A DNA stretch of 64,000 nucleotides, taken from positions 1-64,000 of the forward strand of contig NZ_AQUK01000001.1 of assembly GCF_000371805.1 (NCBI RefSeq), given 5' to 3'. Made by a program: the position numbers and the translations under genes. A model generated the notes under the pieces. That model saw nothing but the letters and a program-made list of their open reading frames with translations, had not been told where the DNA came from and did no database searches. Origin of the DNA: Methanocaldococcus villosus KIN24-T80 (lineage in GTDB: Archaea > AGJL01 > Methanococci > Methanococcales > Methanocaldococcaceae). Below, in pieces: positions 42,962-53,569 of this stretch (position 1 is its first letter; each line of letters starts with the position of its first letter).

Positions 42962-43000
42962 ATTTTATCACCCAAAAATTATTTTTAGATTAATTAATAT

Positions 43001-44014
43001 TTAAAGTTTCATATAGAATAAATGGCTTTTACAACTACAATCTGAACAGCCAAAGCCTTCAATGTAATCAAATGCCTTTATAAATTCATTAGCAGTTTCA
43101 CACTCAACATTATTATTTGTTATATATATCTCCTCTATTTTTCCATAATTTAGAAGATAATCTATATGCCAAAACATCTTTTTTTCATTTTTTAAATGTC
43201 TTTCTATTCTGTTTTTTAATCCATTCATGGCTGAACCAACATAAAAATAATAACCACTCTTAAAATATTTCTCATTTTTTCCAAATCTTATAAGTCTTCC
43301 TTTTTTTAATTTAATTTTTAATATATAACTTCCTTTCTCATTAGGTATCTTACTTTTTGACACTTTTTTATATTTAAACTTATCAATTATGTGTTCAAAA
43401 TGTAAAAGCTTTTTATAATAAGGACACAACTCTTTAATTTCTTTATAACAAATAGAGCACTTTGGTTTAACTCCACATATCTCTCTACCAAATACAACCA
43501 ATATATGATTTATAACCTTCCAGTATTTTCTATCCAATTTCTTTCTTAATACCATCTCTGTCTCTTCAGGAGTTTCAGTATCTACAATCTCCCATCTATT
43601 GGTTATTCTATGTACATGAGTATCAACAGCAATTCCATCTTTATCAAATGCTAATGTCAATACTAAATTAGCTGTCTTCCTACCAACTCCTGGGAGAGAT
43701 AGAAGATCTTCTAAATTATCAGGAATTTTGCCATTGTATCTCTCTTTTAACACTTTTGCTAACTTCTTTAACAATTTAGCTTTATTCCTATAAAATCCTA
43801 CTGGATATAATAGAGAAGATAACCTTTCTTCATCAATTTCTAAAAGATCATCCAAATCTTTTACTTCTTTAAAAAGTTTTTTCATAACTTTTTCAGTGAT
43901 GTTGTCATTTGTTCTTGCACTAATTAAAGCAGCAACTAACACCTTAAATGGTTCATCTTTAACTACTGCAGGTTTTTTATCAATTCTTTTTAATAGCCTC
44001 TCTATCATTTCCAT
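43001..44014 (-). CDS. nth: Endonuclease III fused to a GIY-YIG-like DUF123 domain
   Basis: 337 aa from ATG 44014 (GTGAAGATT). Residues about 1-205 are endonuclease III, a DNA glycosylase/AP lyase for oxidised pyrimidines: helix-hairpin-helix [13 protein letters not shown] with the catalytic Lys, then VDTHVHRI with the catalytic Asp. The Fe-S loop is C-x5-C-x2-C-x7-C, slightly off the standard C-x6-C-x2-C-x5-C. Residues about 225-337 are DUF123 ([51 protein letters not shown]), related to GIY-YIG nucleases. The same fusion is known in M. jannaschii. It directly follows srp54. Confidence 0.92.
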   Translation of the reverse strand: MEMIERLLKRIDKKPAVVKDEPFKVLVAALISARTNDNITEKVMKKLFKEVKDLDDLLEIDEERLSSLLYPVGFYRNKAKLLKKLAKVLKERYNGKIPDNLEDLLSLPGVGRKTANLVLTLAFDKDGIAVDTHVHRITNRWEIVDTETPEETEMVLRKKLDRKYWKVINHILVVFGREICGVKPKCSICYKEIKELCPYYKKLLHFEHIIDKFKYKKVSKSKIPNEKGSYILKIKLKKGRLIRFGKNEKYFKSGYYFYVGSAMNGLKNRIERHLKNEKKMFWHIDYLLNYGKIEEIYITNNNVECETANEFIKAFDYIEGFGCSDCSCKSHLFYMKL

Positions 44015-44019
44015 AATCT

Positions 44020-45360
44020 TCACTCTTTATACATCAGCTGCCTTAATATTTGCCCTAAAGGCCCTCCAATTTTCAACACCTTACCTTTTCTAATTTTGTC
44101 TATAGCCCCTTTTGTAGTTTCATAGTATCTTAAAACCTCCCTAACATCTCTCTCTGTAGTTCCTGAACCCCTTGCTATCCTTTTTATTCTTGAAGCTTTT
44201 ATAATTTTTGGATTTTCTCTTTCTTCTTTTGTCATTGAACTTATTATTACTTTATATTTCCTTATCTTTTCCTCAGTTAAATGAGACAATTCCTTTGGCA
44301 TAGCAGAGAATCCTGGAATCATTGAAAGAAGTTTTTTCATAGACCCCATATTTTCTATAGCCTCTAATTGTGCATATAACTCATTTAATGTAAATTTTCC
44401 TCTCATTATTGCTTCAATACTTTCCTCTGTTTTTTCATTAACAATCTCTTCAGCTTTTTTTAACAAACTATCTATATCTCCCAAACCTAAAAGTCTTGCT
44501 ATAAATTTCTTAGGATTAAATTCTTCTAAATCATCTATCTTCTCTCCAACACCAATTAACTTTATTGGAGCCTTTATTTCAGCAACTGCACTTAAAGCCC
44601 CTCCCCCTTTAGCAGATCCATCCAATTTTGTTACAATAATACTTCCTATATCTCCAACAGCTTCTTTAAAAGCTTTAGCCTGTATTTTAGCCTGCTGTCC
44701 AATAGTCCCATCTATAACCAAAATAATTTCATCTGGATTGGTAATAGCTTTTATTCTCTTCATCTCTTCCAACAATCCTTTTTCTTCTTTATGTCTACCT
44801 GCTGTATCTATAATAATAACATCTGCTTTTTTAAACTTCTCTAAACCTTCTTTAACAATCTCTTCTGGTTTTTTATTATCCCAATAAACAGGTACATGGA
44901 TTTTGTCAGCTAACTGTTTTAATTGCTCATAGGCAGCTGGTCTGTAGGTATCTGCACATATCAAAGCTGGTCTATATCCTTTCTTTTGCAAATATCTTGC
45001 TAATTTAGCAGCTGTTGTTGTTTTACCTGAACCTTGAAGTCCAAGTAGCAAGATAATATTTTGTTTTTTTGGATCAATATTTAATGGTTTAGCTTCTTCA
45101 CCTAACAGTTTAACAAGTTCTTCATATACAATTTTTATTATATGCTCCTTTTTTGATAACCCTTTTGGAGGTTCTTCCTCTAATGTCCTCCTTTCAATCT
45201 CTTTACTAAGATTTAAAACTAATCTAACATTAACATCAGCCTGTATTAGAGCTTTTTGTATATCTTTAACTACCTCTTTTATAAGCTTTTTATCAACAAA
45301 CATTGCATTTTTTATTTTATTAATAGCTTTAGTAAGATTTTCACTCATTTTTTCTAACAT
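44020..45360 (-). CDS. srp54: Signal recognition particle protein SRP54
   Basis: 446 aa from ATG 45360 ([17 protein letters not shown]). It binds signal sequences and 7S RNA. N domain 1-90, G domain with [36 protein letters not shown] and [18 protein letters not shown], then a Met-rich M domain with [14 protein letters not shown] and IRKIARGSGT-like [11 protein letters not shown]. An ATG two codons earlier (45366) is possible but has no better site. It pairs with ftsY, whose gene is at 56397. It lies 6 nt after the CooC-like gene. Confidence 0.96.
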   Translation of the reverse strand: MLEKMSENLTKAINKIKNAMFVDKKLIKEVVKDIQKALIQADVNVRLVLNLSKEIERRTLEEEPPKGLSKKEHIIKIVYEELVKLLGEEAKPLNIDPKKQNIILLLGLQGSGKTTTAAKLARYLQKKGYRPALICADTYRPAAYEQLKQLADKIHVPVYWDNKKPEEIVKEGLEKFKKADVIIIDTAGRHKEEKGLLEEMKRIKAITNPDEIILVIDGTIGQQAKIQAKAFKEAVGDIGSIIVTKLDGSAKGGGALSAVAEIKAPIKLIGVGEKIDDLEEFNPKKFIARLLGLGDIDSLLKKAEEIVNEKTEESIEAIMRGKFTLNELYAQLEAIENMGSMKKLLSMIPGFSAMPKELSHLTEEKIRKYKVIISSMTKEERENPKIIKASRIKRIARGSGTTERDVREVLRYYETTKGAIDKIRKGKVLKIGGPLGQILRQLMYKE

Positions 45361-45372
45361 ACCCATCAGCCT

Positions 45373-46119
45373 CTAAAAATATTTATCAACTATCTCTTTA
45401 ACTTTTTTATAAACTTCATTATCTTCTGGTAAATACCAAAGAGGAATCCCTTTCAAATCATATTCAGCTATCTCTTTGTTATATGGTAATTTACCTATTA
45501 AATTTAATTTTAATTCTTTGGCATACTCTTCTATTAACTTTTCATGCTCAGGTTTTACTTTATTAGCTACAACATATATATCTTTGAATTTAACTTCTAA
45601 TTCATTAGCAAGTTTCTTTATTCTCTTAGCAGTACCTAAACCCCTTTTTGATGGATCTGTTATAACAATCATTGTATCTACATTCTGTGTAGTTCTTCTA
45701 CTCAAATGCTCTAAACCTGCTTCAGTATCAATAACAACATATTCATAATATTTAGATAACTCATCAATTATCTGCCTAAGCCAATTATTTACACTACAGT
45801 AACACCCTGAACCTTCTGGTCTTCCCATAACTAAGAGATCATAGTTATCAGTCTCTACTAAAATTTCATAAACTTTACTTTTTAAATAATCAATCTTACT
45901 CATACCTATATCTTTATTTTCTTCAATAGCCTTTTTCAACTCTTCTCTAATATCTCCAACAGTTTTTTCTACTTCAACACCTAAAGTTTCTGGAAGATTA
46001 CTATCAGGATCAGCATCAACTACTAATATACTATTAGTTTTTTTTGATAAAGCTTTAATTAGTAAGGTTGTAAATGCTGTCTTTCCAACTCCTCCTTTAC
46101 CACTAACAGCAATAATCAT
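45373..46119 (-). CDS. CooC/MinD-family ATPase
   Basis: 248 aa. The Walker A is VSGKGGVGKTAFTTLLI and the partner Asp motif is VVDADPDSNLPETLG. GRPEGSGCYCSVNNWL has the CxC motif typical of CooC, the nickel-insertion ATPase of carbon monoxide dehydrogenase. VVIDTEAGLEHLSRRT is also CooC-like. It therefore probably helps load nickel into a CO dehydrogenase or similar enzyme, though that gene is not in the window. GGTGATTATAA precedes ATG 46119. srp54 follows on the same strand after 12 nt. Confidence 0.85.
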   Translation of the reverse strand: MIIAVSGKGGVGKTAFTTLLIKALSKKTNSILVVDADPDSNLPETLGVEVEKTVGDIREELKKAIEENKDIGMSKIDYLKSKVYEILVETDNYDLLVMGRPEGSGCYCSVNNWLRQIIDELSKYYEYVVIDTEAGLEHLSRRTTQNVDTMIVITDPSKRGLGTAKRIKKLANELEVKFKDIYVVANKVKPEHEKLIEEYAKELKLNLIGKLPYNKEIAEYDLKGIPLWYLPEDNEVYKKVKEIVDKYF

Positions 46120-46205
46120 TTATAATCACCACAATATTTAGTTTTAACATTCTTTGTAATATATTTTATAATTTTTAAATCCATTATTTTATTTAGGTGA
46201 TTTAT

Positions 46206-47528
46206 ATGATAATCTCTATTATTGGAGGTACTGATGGCTTAGGTAAATGGTTTGCTAGATATTTAAAAGGAAAAGGTTTTGATGTTATAGTTACAGGAAG
46301 GGATGTTGAGAAGGGAAAAAAAGTGGAAAGAGAGTTAGGAGTTAAATTTATTAATGATAACATAGAGGCTGCAAAAAAAGCGGATATTGTGATAATAGCT
46401 GTTCCTATTAATGTTACAGAGAAAGTCATTAAAGAAGTGGCTCCACATGTTAGAGATGGCTGTTTATTAATGGACATTACTTCAATAAAAGAGATTCCTA
46501 CAAAAGCTATGGAAGAGTATGCTAATAAAAATGTTGTTATTATCCCTACACATCCAATGTTTGGTCCTTCAGCTCCATCTTTATTTGGCCAAGTAATAAT
46601 TTTAACTCCATTGGAGAGGCATAAAAATACTGAATGGTTTAAGAAGGTCTATAATTTTTTGAAAAAAGAGGGAGCAAAGATAATAATAACTACCCCTGAG
46701 AAACATGATAGAATAATGGCAGTTGTTCAAGGGTTAACCCACTTTTCTTTTATAAGTTTAGCATATACTTTAAAAGAGTTGAATGTAGATATAAAAGAGT
46801 CAAGAAAATATTCTTCTCCAGTTTATGAACTTATGTTATCAATAATAGCAAGAATAATTGGTCAAAATCCATATTTATATGCAGATATTCAAATGTTTAA
46901 CAAAAGAATTGGAGAGATCCATAAAACTTTTATAAACTGTTGTTTAGAGCTTAGCAATGTAGTTAAAAATAAAGATAGAGAAAAATTTGTCAAAATAATG
47001 AAAGAAGCAGCTAAACATTTTGGATCTGAAGCTAAGAGAGGAGTTTATTATTCTGATAAAGCAATATTTGCTTTAACTAATGAACTAAATAGATTAGTGG
47101 ATATGATAGGTGAAGAAGTAGCTATTAGAAATATTGATTCTAACAATGTACATTTTGGGATATTAAAAGGGGTAGATGGGGATTATCTTATATTGGATAA
47201 GAATGGAAAATTAGAGAAATTTAATGTTCTTAGGGTAGAGGTATTTGATGGAGAAAAATTAAAAGAGCTAAAAAAGAGATATTTAAAAAGAATCTATTTT
47301 GATGTATCTGTATTATTAAAGGATAATGTTGATGAGAATACAATATTAGATTTATTAAAAAGTAAGTTTGATATTGAGATTATTGATGTATATAAGGGAG
47401 AAAATATTGAAAAAGGTTGGAAAAGTGTAACATTTAGAATATTTGGATATAAAAAAGATGAGTTAAGAGAAAAAGAGAAAGAATTTATTAAAATAATTAA
47501 AAACATTGGAGGAAAACTTAGATATTAA
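46206..47528 (+). CDS. tyrA: Prephenate dehydrogenase TyrA with C-terminal regulatory domain
   Basis: 440 aa from ATG 46206 (GGTGA plus 5 nt). It makes 4-hydroxyphenylpyruvate for tyrosine. The NAD-binding start is IISIIGGTDGLGKWFARYLK; HPMFGPSAPSLFGQ and VVQGLTHFSFISLA follow, with the catalytic His. Beyond about residue 280 comes an unusual extension, ending with a possible ACT-like domain (IYFDVSVLLKDNVDENTILD). The same long form occurs in M. jannaschii. It ends with a 4-bp overlap to the convergent DUF4040 gene. Confidence 0.93.
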   Translation: MIISIIGGTDGLGKWFARYLKGKGFDVIVTGRDVEKGKKVERELGVKFINDNIEAAKKADIVIIAVPINVTEKVIKEVAPHVRDGCLLMDITSIKEIPTKAMEEYANKNVVIIPTHPMFGPSAPSLFGQVIILTPLERHKNTEWFKKVYNFLKKEGAKIIITTPEKHDRIMAVVQGLTHFSFISLAYTLKELNVDIKESRKYSSPVYELMLSIIARIIGQNPYLYADIQMFNKRIGEIHKTFINCCLELSNVVKNKDREKFVKIMKEAAKHFGSEAKRGVYYSDKAIFALTNELNRLVDMIGEEVAIRNIDSNNVHFGILKGVDGDYLILDKNGKLEKFNVLRVEVFDGEKLKELKKRYLKRIYFDVSVLLKDNVDENTILDLLKSKFDIEIIDVYKGENIEKGWKSVTFRIFGYKKDELREKEKEFIKIIKNIGGKLRY

Positions 47529-47764
47529 TCTTCAAATCTCTCTGTTCTTCTTATTGTAAAAGCAAAGAGGGCTGGAAGTATTGCACCTCCTAAGATAGCT
47601 TCAGTTAAAGCTACATCAGGAGCTAAGAGAGCATAGTAGAGATAAGCCAAACACAAGCCAGAAAATCCTGAAAGAATTATAGATTTGATTAGATCTTTTT
47701 GTAATAGTGCTGCTAAACTTGACAATAGCATTAATAATATTACAATATAGTGTATTATTTCCAA
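47525..47764 (-). CDS. DUF4040/MbhD-like membrane subunit (possible EhbD)
   Basis: 79 aa, three membrane spans: IIHYIVILLMLLSSLAALLQ, SIILSGFSGLCLAYLYYALL, and AILGGAILPALFAFTIRR. The middle reads LLAPDVALTEAILGG, the DUF4040 hallmark found in Mbh/Mrp antiporters and energy-converting hydrogenases. The start is TTG at 47764 with GGTGA 4 nt upstream. As a lone subunit it probably belongs to a complex encoded elsewhere (Ehb in Methanococcales). Confidence 0.75.
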   Translation of the reverse strand: MEIIHYIVILLMLLSSLAALLQKDLIKSIILSGFSGLCLAYLYYALLAPDVALTEAILGGAILPALFAFTIRRTERFED

Positions 47765-47837
47765 AATATCACCCTAAATTATCTTTTACCCATTAGATAT
47801 ATATATTAGTTTATTAAATACTTTAATGGGTGATATT

Positions 47838-48725
47838 ATGGATCCAAAGGTCAGTTATTTTCAAACATTTATTATTGCTGCTAAAACAAAAAGTTTTTCT
47901 AAAGCTGCAAAAAGGTTAGGTATAACACAAGGTACAGTTAGTAACCATATTGCAGCTTTAGAAAAATTCTTTGATGCACAGCTTTTTTTAAGAACTCCTG
48001 AAGGTGTTGATCTAACTCCTGAAGGTGAAATACTTTTTGAGAGAGCTGAAAAGATATTAGATTTAATAAATGAAGCTAAAATGTTAATGAGAGCCATACA
48101 TGAAAATCCTGAAGGGGTTATTAGAATATATGCATCAACAACACCAGGAGAGCATGTATTACCATCAATTATAAAAGAGTATAAGAATCAATATAAAAAT
48201 GTTGATTTTGAGATAACAATAACTGACTCTAAAAACTGTTATAAAGCATTGGAGGAGGGGTTGGCTGATATAATAGCAGTAGGGTATTTAAAGAATGAAA
48301 ATTATGATTATACTATTATAGGGAAAGATAGACTTGTGCTAATTGTCCCACCAAATCATCCTTTTACTAAAAGAGAGTATGTGAGATTAGAAGATATATT
48401 AAAAGAAGATTTTATAGATAGAGAGGAAGGTTCAGGAACTAGGGAGACATTTATAAAAGCTTTGAATGAAAAGGGATATTCTATAATGGATCTAAATATA
48501 GTTATGAGACTTGGTAGTAGTTCAGCAGTAATTACAGCTGTCTCTGAAGGGTATGGTATTAGTATAGTTTCAGAAATTCCTGCTAAGAAAGCTGAAAATG
48601 CAGGATTGGTTAAGATTGTGCCTATAGTTGATTTTGATGTTGTTAGATATCTATATTTAATAAAAAGTAAACGACCAAAAAATCCCAGTGCTGTTAAATC
48701 ATTTTGGGAGTTTGTAAATAGGTGA
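47838..48725 (+). CDS. LysR-family transcription regulator
   Basis: 295 aa from ATG 47838, with GGTGA 4 nt upstream. The N-terminal winged helix is [30 protein letters not shown] in layout; the substrate-binding domain has [20 protein letters not shown] and [12 protein letters not shown]. LysR proteins are uncommon in archaea, but one of this type occurs in Methanocaldococcus. Its effector is unknown. asd starts 4 nt after its stop, so it may control or co-express aspartate-family amino acid synthesis. Confidence 0.92.
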   Translation: MDPKVSYFQTFIIAAKTKSFSKAAKRLGITQGTVSNHIAALEKFFDAQLFLRTPEGVDLTPEGEILFERAEKILDLINEAKMLMRAIHENPEGVIRIYASTTPGEHVLPSIIKEYKNQYKNVDFEITITDSKNCYKALEEGLADIIAVGYLKNENYDYTIIGKDRLVLIVPPNHPFTKREYVRLEDILKEDFIDREEGSGTRETFIKALNEKGYSIMDLNIVMRLGSSSAVITAVSEGYGISIVSEIPAKKAENAGLVKIVPIVDFDVVRYLYLIKSKRPKNPSAVKSFWEFVNR

Positions 48726-48729
48726 TAGA

Positions 48730-49773
48730 ATGAAAATAAAAGTAGGAGTTCTTGGAGCTACAGGTTTGGTAGGACAAAGATTTGTTCAACTTTTGGCAGA
48801 CCATCCAATGTTTTCATTAGAAGTCTTAGCAGCATCAGAGAGAAGTGCAGGTAAGACTTATAAAGAAGCTTGCAATTGGTATTTAAGTGAAGGGATGCCT
48901 GAAAGTGTTAAAGATATGACTGTTATAAAAACTGATCCTAAAGCCAAAGAGTTTGAGGATGTGGATATTGTATTTTCAGCTTTACCATCAGATTTAGCTA
49001 AAGAGTTAGAACCTAAATTTGCTGAAGATAAGTTAGTTTTTTCCAATGCTTCAGCTTATAGGATGGAAGAAGATGTCCCATTAATTATCCCAGAAGTTAA
49101 TGAAGACCATTTTGCTTTAATAGATATTCAAAGAGATAATAGAAAATGGGATGGAGCAATTATAACAAATCCTAATTGTTCAACTATCTGTTTATGTATA
49201 ACATTAAAACCCATAATGGATAATTTTGGATTAGAAAGTGTTTTTGTTTCAACAATGCAAGCTGTTAGTGGTGCTGGTTATAATGGAGTTCCATCAATGG
49301 GGATATTGGATAATATAATTCCTTATATTAAAAAAGAAGAAGAAAAAATGGAAACTGAATCTCTTAAAATATTGGGTAAATTTGAAGATAATAAAGTTAA
49401 ATTTGCAGATTTTAAAGTTTCTGCATCATGCCATAGAGTTCCTGTTATTGATGGACATTTAGAAGCAATATTTGTTAAAACTTCAGAGGGTGCTGAACCA
49501 GAAGAAATTAAAGAGGTTATGGAGAAATTTGATCCATTAAAAGATTTAGATTTGCCTACTTATGCTAAGCCAATAGTTATTAAAGAAGAAGAAGATAGAC
49601 CACAACCAAGATTAGACAGAAATACAGGAAAAGGGATGAGTATAGTTGTTGGTAGAATAAGAAAAGATAAAATTTTTGATGTCAAATACTTAGCTTTAGA
49701 GCATAATACAATAAGAGGAGCTGCAGGAGCTAGTGTCTTAAATGCTGAGCTATATGTTAAGAAATACTTATAA
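48730..49773 (+). CDS. asd: Aspartate-semialdehyde dehydrogenase
   Basis: 347 aa. NADP-binding [20 protein letters not shown] at the N-terminus, the catalytic cysteine in [11 protein letters not shown], and the conserved His in [13 protein letters not shown]. It reduces aspartyl phosphate to aspartate semialdehyde for threonine, methionine and lysine synthesis. GGTGATAGA precedes the ATG at 48730. It overlaps the convergent pyrC by 6 bp. Confidence 0.96.
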   Translation: MKIKVGVLGATGLVGQRFVQLLADHPMFSLEVLAASERSAGKTYKEACNWYLSEGMPESVKDMTVIKTDPKAKEFEDVDIVFSALPSDLAKELEPKFAEDKLVFSNASAYRMEEDVPLIIPEVNEDHFALIDIQRDNRKWDGAIITNPNCSTICLCITLKPIMDNFGLESVFVSTMQAVSGAGYNGVPSMGILDNIIPYIKKEEEKMETESLKILGKFEDNKVKFADFKVSASCHRVPVIDGHLEAIFVKTSEGAEPEEIKEVMEKFDPLKDLDLPTYAKPIVIKEEEDRPQPRLDRNTGKGMSIVVGRIRKDKIFDVKYLALEHNTIRGAAGASVLNAELYVKKYL

Positions 49774-50982
49774 ATAATAACCATAGCTTTCATAAAATTT
49801 TCCATTAACAATTGTATATATAGGGAAACCCCTAACCTTATATCCCTCAAATGGAGAAAATTTAGCTTTTGATTTAAATAAATCAACATCTATTTTACCT
49901 TCTTTCTTTATATCAACTATTGTTAAGTTAGCGTAATTACCTTCTCTAATACCATTATCTATATTAAAGATTCTTGAGGGGTTGTAAGATAGTAATTTAG
50001 CAGCAGTATAGAGGGATATATAACCACTATTAACTAAATTTAAAGTCATTGGGATTAAAGTCTCTAAGCCTGGAATTCCTGAAGGGCAGTTTTTTACATC
50101 TTTCATCTTTTCTTCTAACAAGTGTGGAGCATGATCTGAGGCTATAATATCTACCCTATCATTTAAAGCTTTTATTAAGGCAATATTATCTTCTTTATCT
50201 CTCAAAGGAGGATTTACTTTACCCAATCCTTTCAATTCATTAGCCATATCACAGTTTAGATATAAATGATGAGGGGTAACTTCAACAGTTACAGGTTTAT
50301 CTTTTAATACTTCTAAACCCTCTTTTGTTGACACATGACAAAAATGAACTTTAGCTCTTGATAGATTATTTAAAATTATTTTTATAGCTTCAATTTCAGC
50401 TTTTTTACATCTCACTTTACAATGGTCACTCCAATCATTTAATGAAAATTTTTTATAATTCTCTTCAATTATATCTTTATGTTCTGCATGAATACAAAAA
50501 AGTTTATCTTCTCTTAATATTTCTTTTAATTTGCTGTAATTTCTTATATACAATTCTCCAACAGATTTAACCATAAATATTTTATAAGCTTTAGCCTCTC
50601 TTAATGTTAATTTATAATTTTCATCAGTTACTCCAAAGTTTAAAAATATATTTACTAACTGTTTTTTAGCTTCTTTTAATTTTTCATAAAAAAGTTCTTT
50701 ATTTATAATTGGTGGATTGTCATTTGGCATATCTATAACAAAACAAACCCCTCCATTTATTGCTGCTAATGATCCACTATAAAAACCCTCTTTTTTACTT
50801 CTCCATCTCAAATGTACATGTGCATCTATAACCCCTGGAAAAACAAAATAATCTTTTAGATCTATACATTTATCATTTTCATTTATACATTTTCCTATCT
50901 TCTTTATTTTTTCCCCATCTATTATTATATCAGCTTCAACAATTCTATCTTCTTTAACTATTTTACAGTTTTTTAATATCAT
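49768..50982 (-). CDS. pyrC: Dihydroorotase
   Basis: 404 aa, class I type. The metal site is [10 protein letters not shown] at the N-terminus, followed by HAEHKDI, HFCHVST and [15 protein letters not shown]. It closes carbamoyl aspartate to dihydroorotate in pyrimidine synthesis. The start ATG overlaps the cupin stop (ATGA), so the two are coupled. Other pyr genes are not nearby. Confidence 0.95.
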   Translation of the reverse strand: MILKNCKIVKEDRIVEADIIIDGEKIKKIGKCINENDKCIDLKDYFVFPGVIDAHVHLRWRSKKEGFYSGSLAAINGGVCFVIDMPNDNPPIINKELFYEKLKEAKKQLVNIFLNFGVTDENYKLTLREAKAYKIFMVKSVGELYIRNYSKLKEILREDKLFCIHAEHKDIIEENYKKFSLNDWSDHCKVRCKKAEIEAIKIILNNLSRAKVHFCHVSTKEGLEVLKDKPVTVEVTPHHLYLNCDMANELKGLGKVNPPLRDKEDNIALIKALNDRVDIIASDHAPHLLEEKMKDVKNCPSGIPGLETLIPMTLNLVNSGYISLYTAAKLLSYNPSRIFNIDNGIREGNYANLTIVDIKKEGKIDVDLFKSKAKFSPFEGYKVRGFPIYTIVNGKFYESYGYYL

Positions 50983-51335
50983 TCTAACAACTCCGTATCA
51001 TTATCTGAGTATGCAGGGTAGCTAGCACATAAAATTTTTAGGGGTTTATCTCCTGTATTTATAACTTTATGCTTTGTATTTGGAGGAATTAAAATTGTAT
51101 CACCCATTTCTATTTCAAACTCTTTATTATCTAATATCATCTTTCCTTTACCTTCTAAAATAAAATAAATTTCTTCCGATGTTTTGTGCCTATGTAATAA
51201 TGTTTTTCCATTTATAGGGACTTCTGCTAAAGCTAAACTCTGCTTAGAATTGGCAAACTTTGGATGGATTAACTCTCTAATTATGGATCCATCTTTTGTT
51301 ATAAAGGCTTTAACATCTTTAACATTAACCTTCAT
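50979..51335 (-). CDS. Single-domain cupin protein
   Basis: 118 aa from ATG 51335. Cupin motif 1 is [19 protein letters not shown] (metal His, His and Glu) and motif 2 is [19 protein letters not shown] with the last His. It probably binds a divalent metal; substrate unknown, with mannose-6-phosphate isomerase-like cupins nearest. It leads pyrC, with a 4-bp overlap. Its upstream region (51336-51446) is shared with the divergent XRE gene and contains the palindromic site. Confidence 0.88.
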   Translation of the reverse strand: MKVNVKDVKAFITKDGSIIRELIHPKFANSKQSLALAEVPINGKTLLHRHKTSEEIYFILEGKGKMILDNKEFEIEMGDTILIPPNTKHKVINTGDKPLKILCASYPAYSDNDTELLE

Positions 51336-51405
51336 GGTCCCAACCAAAAATATATATTTTTTATCATATAATTTAAAAATTATGATTTAAGAAAGATTTA
51401 AATAT

Positions 51406-51430
51406 TTCCTGTAGGAATAAAATTATTCCA
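51406..51430. promoter_or_regulatory. Overlapping palindromes upstream of the XRE-eha unit
   Basis: GGAATAA (51414-51420) and TTATTCC (51424-51430) are perfect inverted copies around AAA. A second, overlapping pair TTCC/GGAA is at 51406-51417. A TATA-like TTTAAATAT (about 51397-51405) lies just upstream. The site lies 16 bp before the XRE start at 51447. This is the place an autoregulatory XRE protein would block transcription. It is not the NrpR operator spacing. Confidence 0.5.
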
Positions 51431-51446
51431 TAAGAATATTTGTGAG

Positions 51447-52082
51447 ATGATGTTTAAAAAATTAGAGATTATTGAGAGAGCTATATTGTTAAATCCAAGA
51501 TACATTCAATCATTTAGAAAAAAATTAAAAATTACTCAATCAAGATTAGCTAAAGAGAGTGGAATTAGCCAATCTCATTTAAGTATGCTTGAAAAAGGGA
51601 AAAGAGAAGCTAGTGAGTTAATAGCTGCTGCTATAACTTATGGACTATTAAAATGTTTTTCAGAAAAATCTAAAAACCCCATTATTGAACTTTTAGATAC
51701 CCTATCTCTACTAAAATTTGAAGATGCTTTTGCAGAGTTAGTTAATAATATTATTAAAGAGAATGATATAAAGTATATAAGAAATATAGATGGTTTTCCT
51801 GTCATAATAATTGATAAAGATAGTCTTATAAATGAAATGAAAAAAAGATTAAAAGTTATTAATTTAGAAAAAATAGAAATAAGTAGGGGAAAAATTAAAG
51901 CTTTTGGAAAACATATTGATAGTTATGTTGACATTATTTTAGACTGTTCAGACATAAGGAGATTAGAAAAAAAATGTTCAGAAAAAACAAAGAAAAACAT
52001 TATTATACAATCATTTCCAAAAGAAGAAGTTCCACCAATTTATGGAGTGAAAAGAGACTGTGTAATAATACACTGCTGGTGA
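51447..52082 (+). CDS. XRE-family helix-turn-helix regulator heading the eha operon
   Basis: 211 aa. The N-terminal HTH is [20 protein letters not shown] and [18 protein letters not shown] long C-terminal domain of about 130 aa has no motif I can name; it has cysteines in [16 protein letters not shown] and at the end (RDCVIIHCW). The stop overlaps the GGTGA of ehaA, which starts 4-7 nt later, so it is the first gene of the same transcript. It is a candidate regulator of the Eha hydrogenase, perhaps redox- or metal-sensing through its cysteines. Confidence 0.78.
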   Translation: MMFKKLEIIERAILLNPRYIQSFRKKLKITQSRLAKESGISQSHLSMLEKGKREASELIAAAITYGLLKCFSEKSKNPIIELLDTLSLLKFEDAFAELVNNIIKENDIKYIRNIDGFPVIIIDKDSLINEMKKRLKVINLEKIEISRGKIKAFGKHIDSYVDIILDCSDIRRLEKKCSEKTKKNIIIQSFPKEEVPPIYGVKRDCVIIHCW

Positions 52083-52086
52083 AATT

Positions 52087-52338
52087 TTGATGGGGTATAT
52101 TTTAGCTATAATAGTTTCAATGATATTTGCTTATTTATTTAAACTTCCACTAATTCCAAAAAGTAAATTCAGTTTTCAGACATCTATAATTTTTCCCACT
52201 CCAATAATAGCTTTAGGATTTTATGTAATATTCAAATACTTATTTTTTGATAGCATTTCCTTTTCAATTATATCTGGCATTATAGGAGCAGTTTTTGCAA
52301 AGTATTCTAATAAAATTTTTGGTGTTTGTAATGATTGA
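52087..52338 (+). CDS. ehaA: Energy-converting hydrogenase A subunit A
   Basis: 83 aa, two or three membrane spans ([20 protein letters not shown] and [15 protein letters not shown]). Assigned from order and size: ten genes of matching lengths follow in the EhaA-J order of Methanothermobacter. Starts at TTG 52087 or ATG 52090. Subunit of the membrane arm of Eha, a [NiFe] hydrogenase that uses ion-motive force to reduce ferredoxin and so refill the methanogenesis cycle. Confidence 0.85.
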   Translation: MMGYILAIIVSMIFAYLFKLPLIPKSKFSFQTSIIFPTPIIALGFYVIFKYLFFDSISFSIISGIIGAVFAKYSNKIFGVCND

Positions 52339-52813
52339 AATTATTATAGCCACAATATTATGTTGGCTGAATTTTGTTATAATAGATACAATTTTTGGAT
52401 TACCAGAAAAACCAGGAGTTTTAGGAGCTAAAGTTATTGGAGAAAAAATAGAGAAGATTGGTGGTAATTTAAATGGTGGTTATTTTATGGGAAATATTGT
52501 TTGTTCTCCTGATGCTTCAGCTGGAACTTTATTAGGATCAATAATGACTTATTTAATGGGATTTGATGGAGGGTTATTAGCAGCATTTTTAGTTTGGATT
52601 GGAAATAGACTCTGTCATGATCCTGGATATGCTGGAAGTATTGGGGCATTATCAATAACAGTAATTATAACATTGCTAAAACCATTTATAACTCCAGAAA
52701 GCTTTATTGTAGGTTCTGTTTTAGCAATATTCACAATTCAAGGTTTATGTCATAAAGAAGCATCTAAAGTTCTAGGGAATATCTATAAAGCTGTGATAGG
52801 ATGGAAGAGATAA
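52331..52813 (+). CDS. ehaB: Energy-converting hydrogenase A subunit B
   Basis: 160 aa from ATG 52331, preceded by GGTG; overlaps ehaA by 8 bp. It has four membrane segments and the family motif [17 protein letters not shown]. Its role within the Eha membrane arm is not defined. It overlaps ehaC by 13 bp. Confidence 0.88.
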   Translation: MIEIIIATILCWLNFVIIDTIFGLPEKPGVLGAKVIGEKIEKIGGNLNGGYFMGNIVCSPDASAGTLLGSIMTYLMGFDGGLLAAFLVWIGNRLCHDPGYAGSIGALSITVIITLLKPFITPESFIVGSVLAIFTIQGLCHKEASKVLGNIYKAVIGWKR

Positions 52814-53040
52814 TTTATATAATAGCAATATTAATGCTTATCAGAATATTTTTAGAAAGAAGTAGAGAAAGAAAGCTATTATATCTTTGCTGCCTTTCAT
52901 TCTGTATATCTGCTTTAATAGCTTTATATGTAAAATCTCCTATGGGTGGAATTGTAGCTATTACCTTTTTTGTCTGCTCAACACTCTCGTCTAATGCAAT
53001 AGCTTATACTTTAGCTCAAGTAAAAGATTCAGAAAGGTGA
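52801..53040 (+). CDS. ehaC: Energy-converting hydrogenase A subunit C
   Basis: 79 aa with two or three spans ([43 protein letters not shown]). It starts inside the end of ehaB and ends just before GGTGACGTC, the site for ehaD. Identity rests on position and length. Confidence 0.82.
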   Translation: MEEIIYIIAILMLIRIFLERSRERKLLYLCCLSFCISALIALYVKSPMGGIVAITFFVCSTLSSNAIAYTLAQVKDSER

Positions 53041-53044
53041 CGTC

Positions 53045-53317
53045 ATGATAGAGTATATAGCATCACTTTGTTGTGTATTAGGAGCAATAGGAGTTATTTT
53101 TTATAAAAATCCTATAAATAAGATAATATTGCTTTCCCTAATTGAGATTGGAGTAATTTTGTTTATTGTTTATTATTATTATTTAGATATTGCTCTAATA
53201 ACCTCTTTGACAGAGCCTATATGTACAGTAATTTTATTAATTGGTTATATGAAATACCTATCCATGGTTAAAAGCAAAAAGAAATATGGTAGAGAACTAC
53301 CCATATTAACAAAGTGA
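53045..53317 (+). CDS. ehaD: Energy-converting hydrogenase A subunit D (MnhC/NuoK-like)
   Basis: 90 aa, three spans as in NuoK/MnhC: YIASLCCVLGAIGVIFYKN, IILLSLIEIGVILFIVYYY, and TEPICTVILLIGYM. A small antiporter-type subunit of the Eha membrane arm. Strong GGTGACGTC precedes ATG 53045. Confidence 0.82.
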   Translation: MIEYIASLCCVLGAIGVIFYKNPINKIILLSLIEIGVILFIVYYYYLDIALITSLTEPICTVILLIGYMKYLSMVKSKKKYGRELPILTK

Positions 53318-53321
53318 TAAT

Positions 53322-53567
53322 ATGATAATTTTATACATAAGCTACTTCCTTTTGATATTTGGCACATTAGGAGCATTGGTTGGATATGATACAAAAGATC
53401 CATTAATTAGATTTTTAAACTTAGAAGTAGTTAATATGGGAGTTTGTCTAGCATTTTTAGCCTATGATATGGCATTAGCGTTAATGACGTTTATAGCAGT
53501 TAATACTATCCTAACTATAATATTTGTTAGATCAATAATATTATACAAAAAATTAGAGGATGAATAA
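53322..53567 (+). CDS. ehaE: Energy-converting hydrogenase A subunit E
   Basis: 81 aa with three spans ([59 protein letters not shown]). Resembles the MnhC-like small subunits. GTGATAAT precedes ATG 53322. Assigned from place in the EhaA-J order. Confidence 0.82.
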   Translation: MIILYISYFLLIFGTLGALVGYDTKDPLIRFLNLEVVNMGVCLAFLAYDMALALMTFIAVNTILTIIFVRSIILYKKLEDE

Positions 53568-53569
53568 CT

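Noticed and set aside
51406-51430. An NrpR operator upstream of the XRE/eha unit
   Set aside because: The inverted GGAA/TTCC pairs have spacings of 9 (GGAA to TTCC) or the reverse orientation, not the GGAA-N6-TTCC form.
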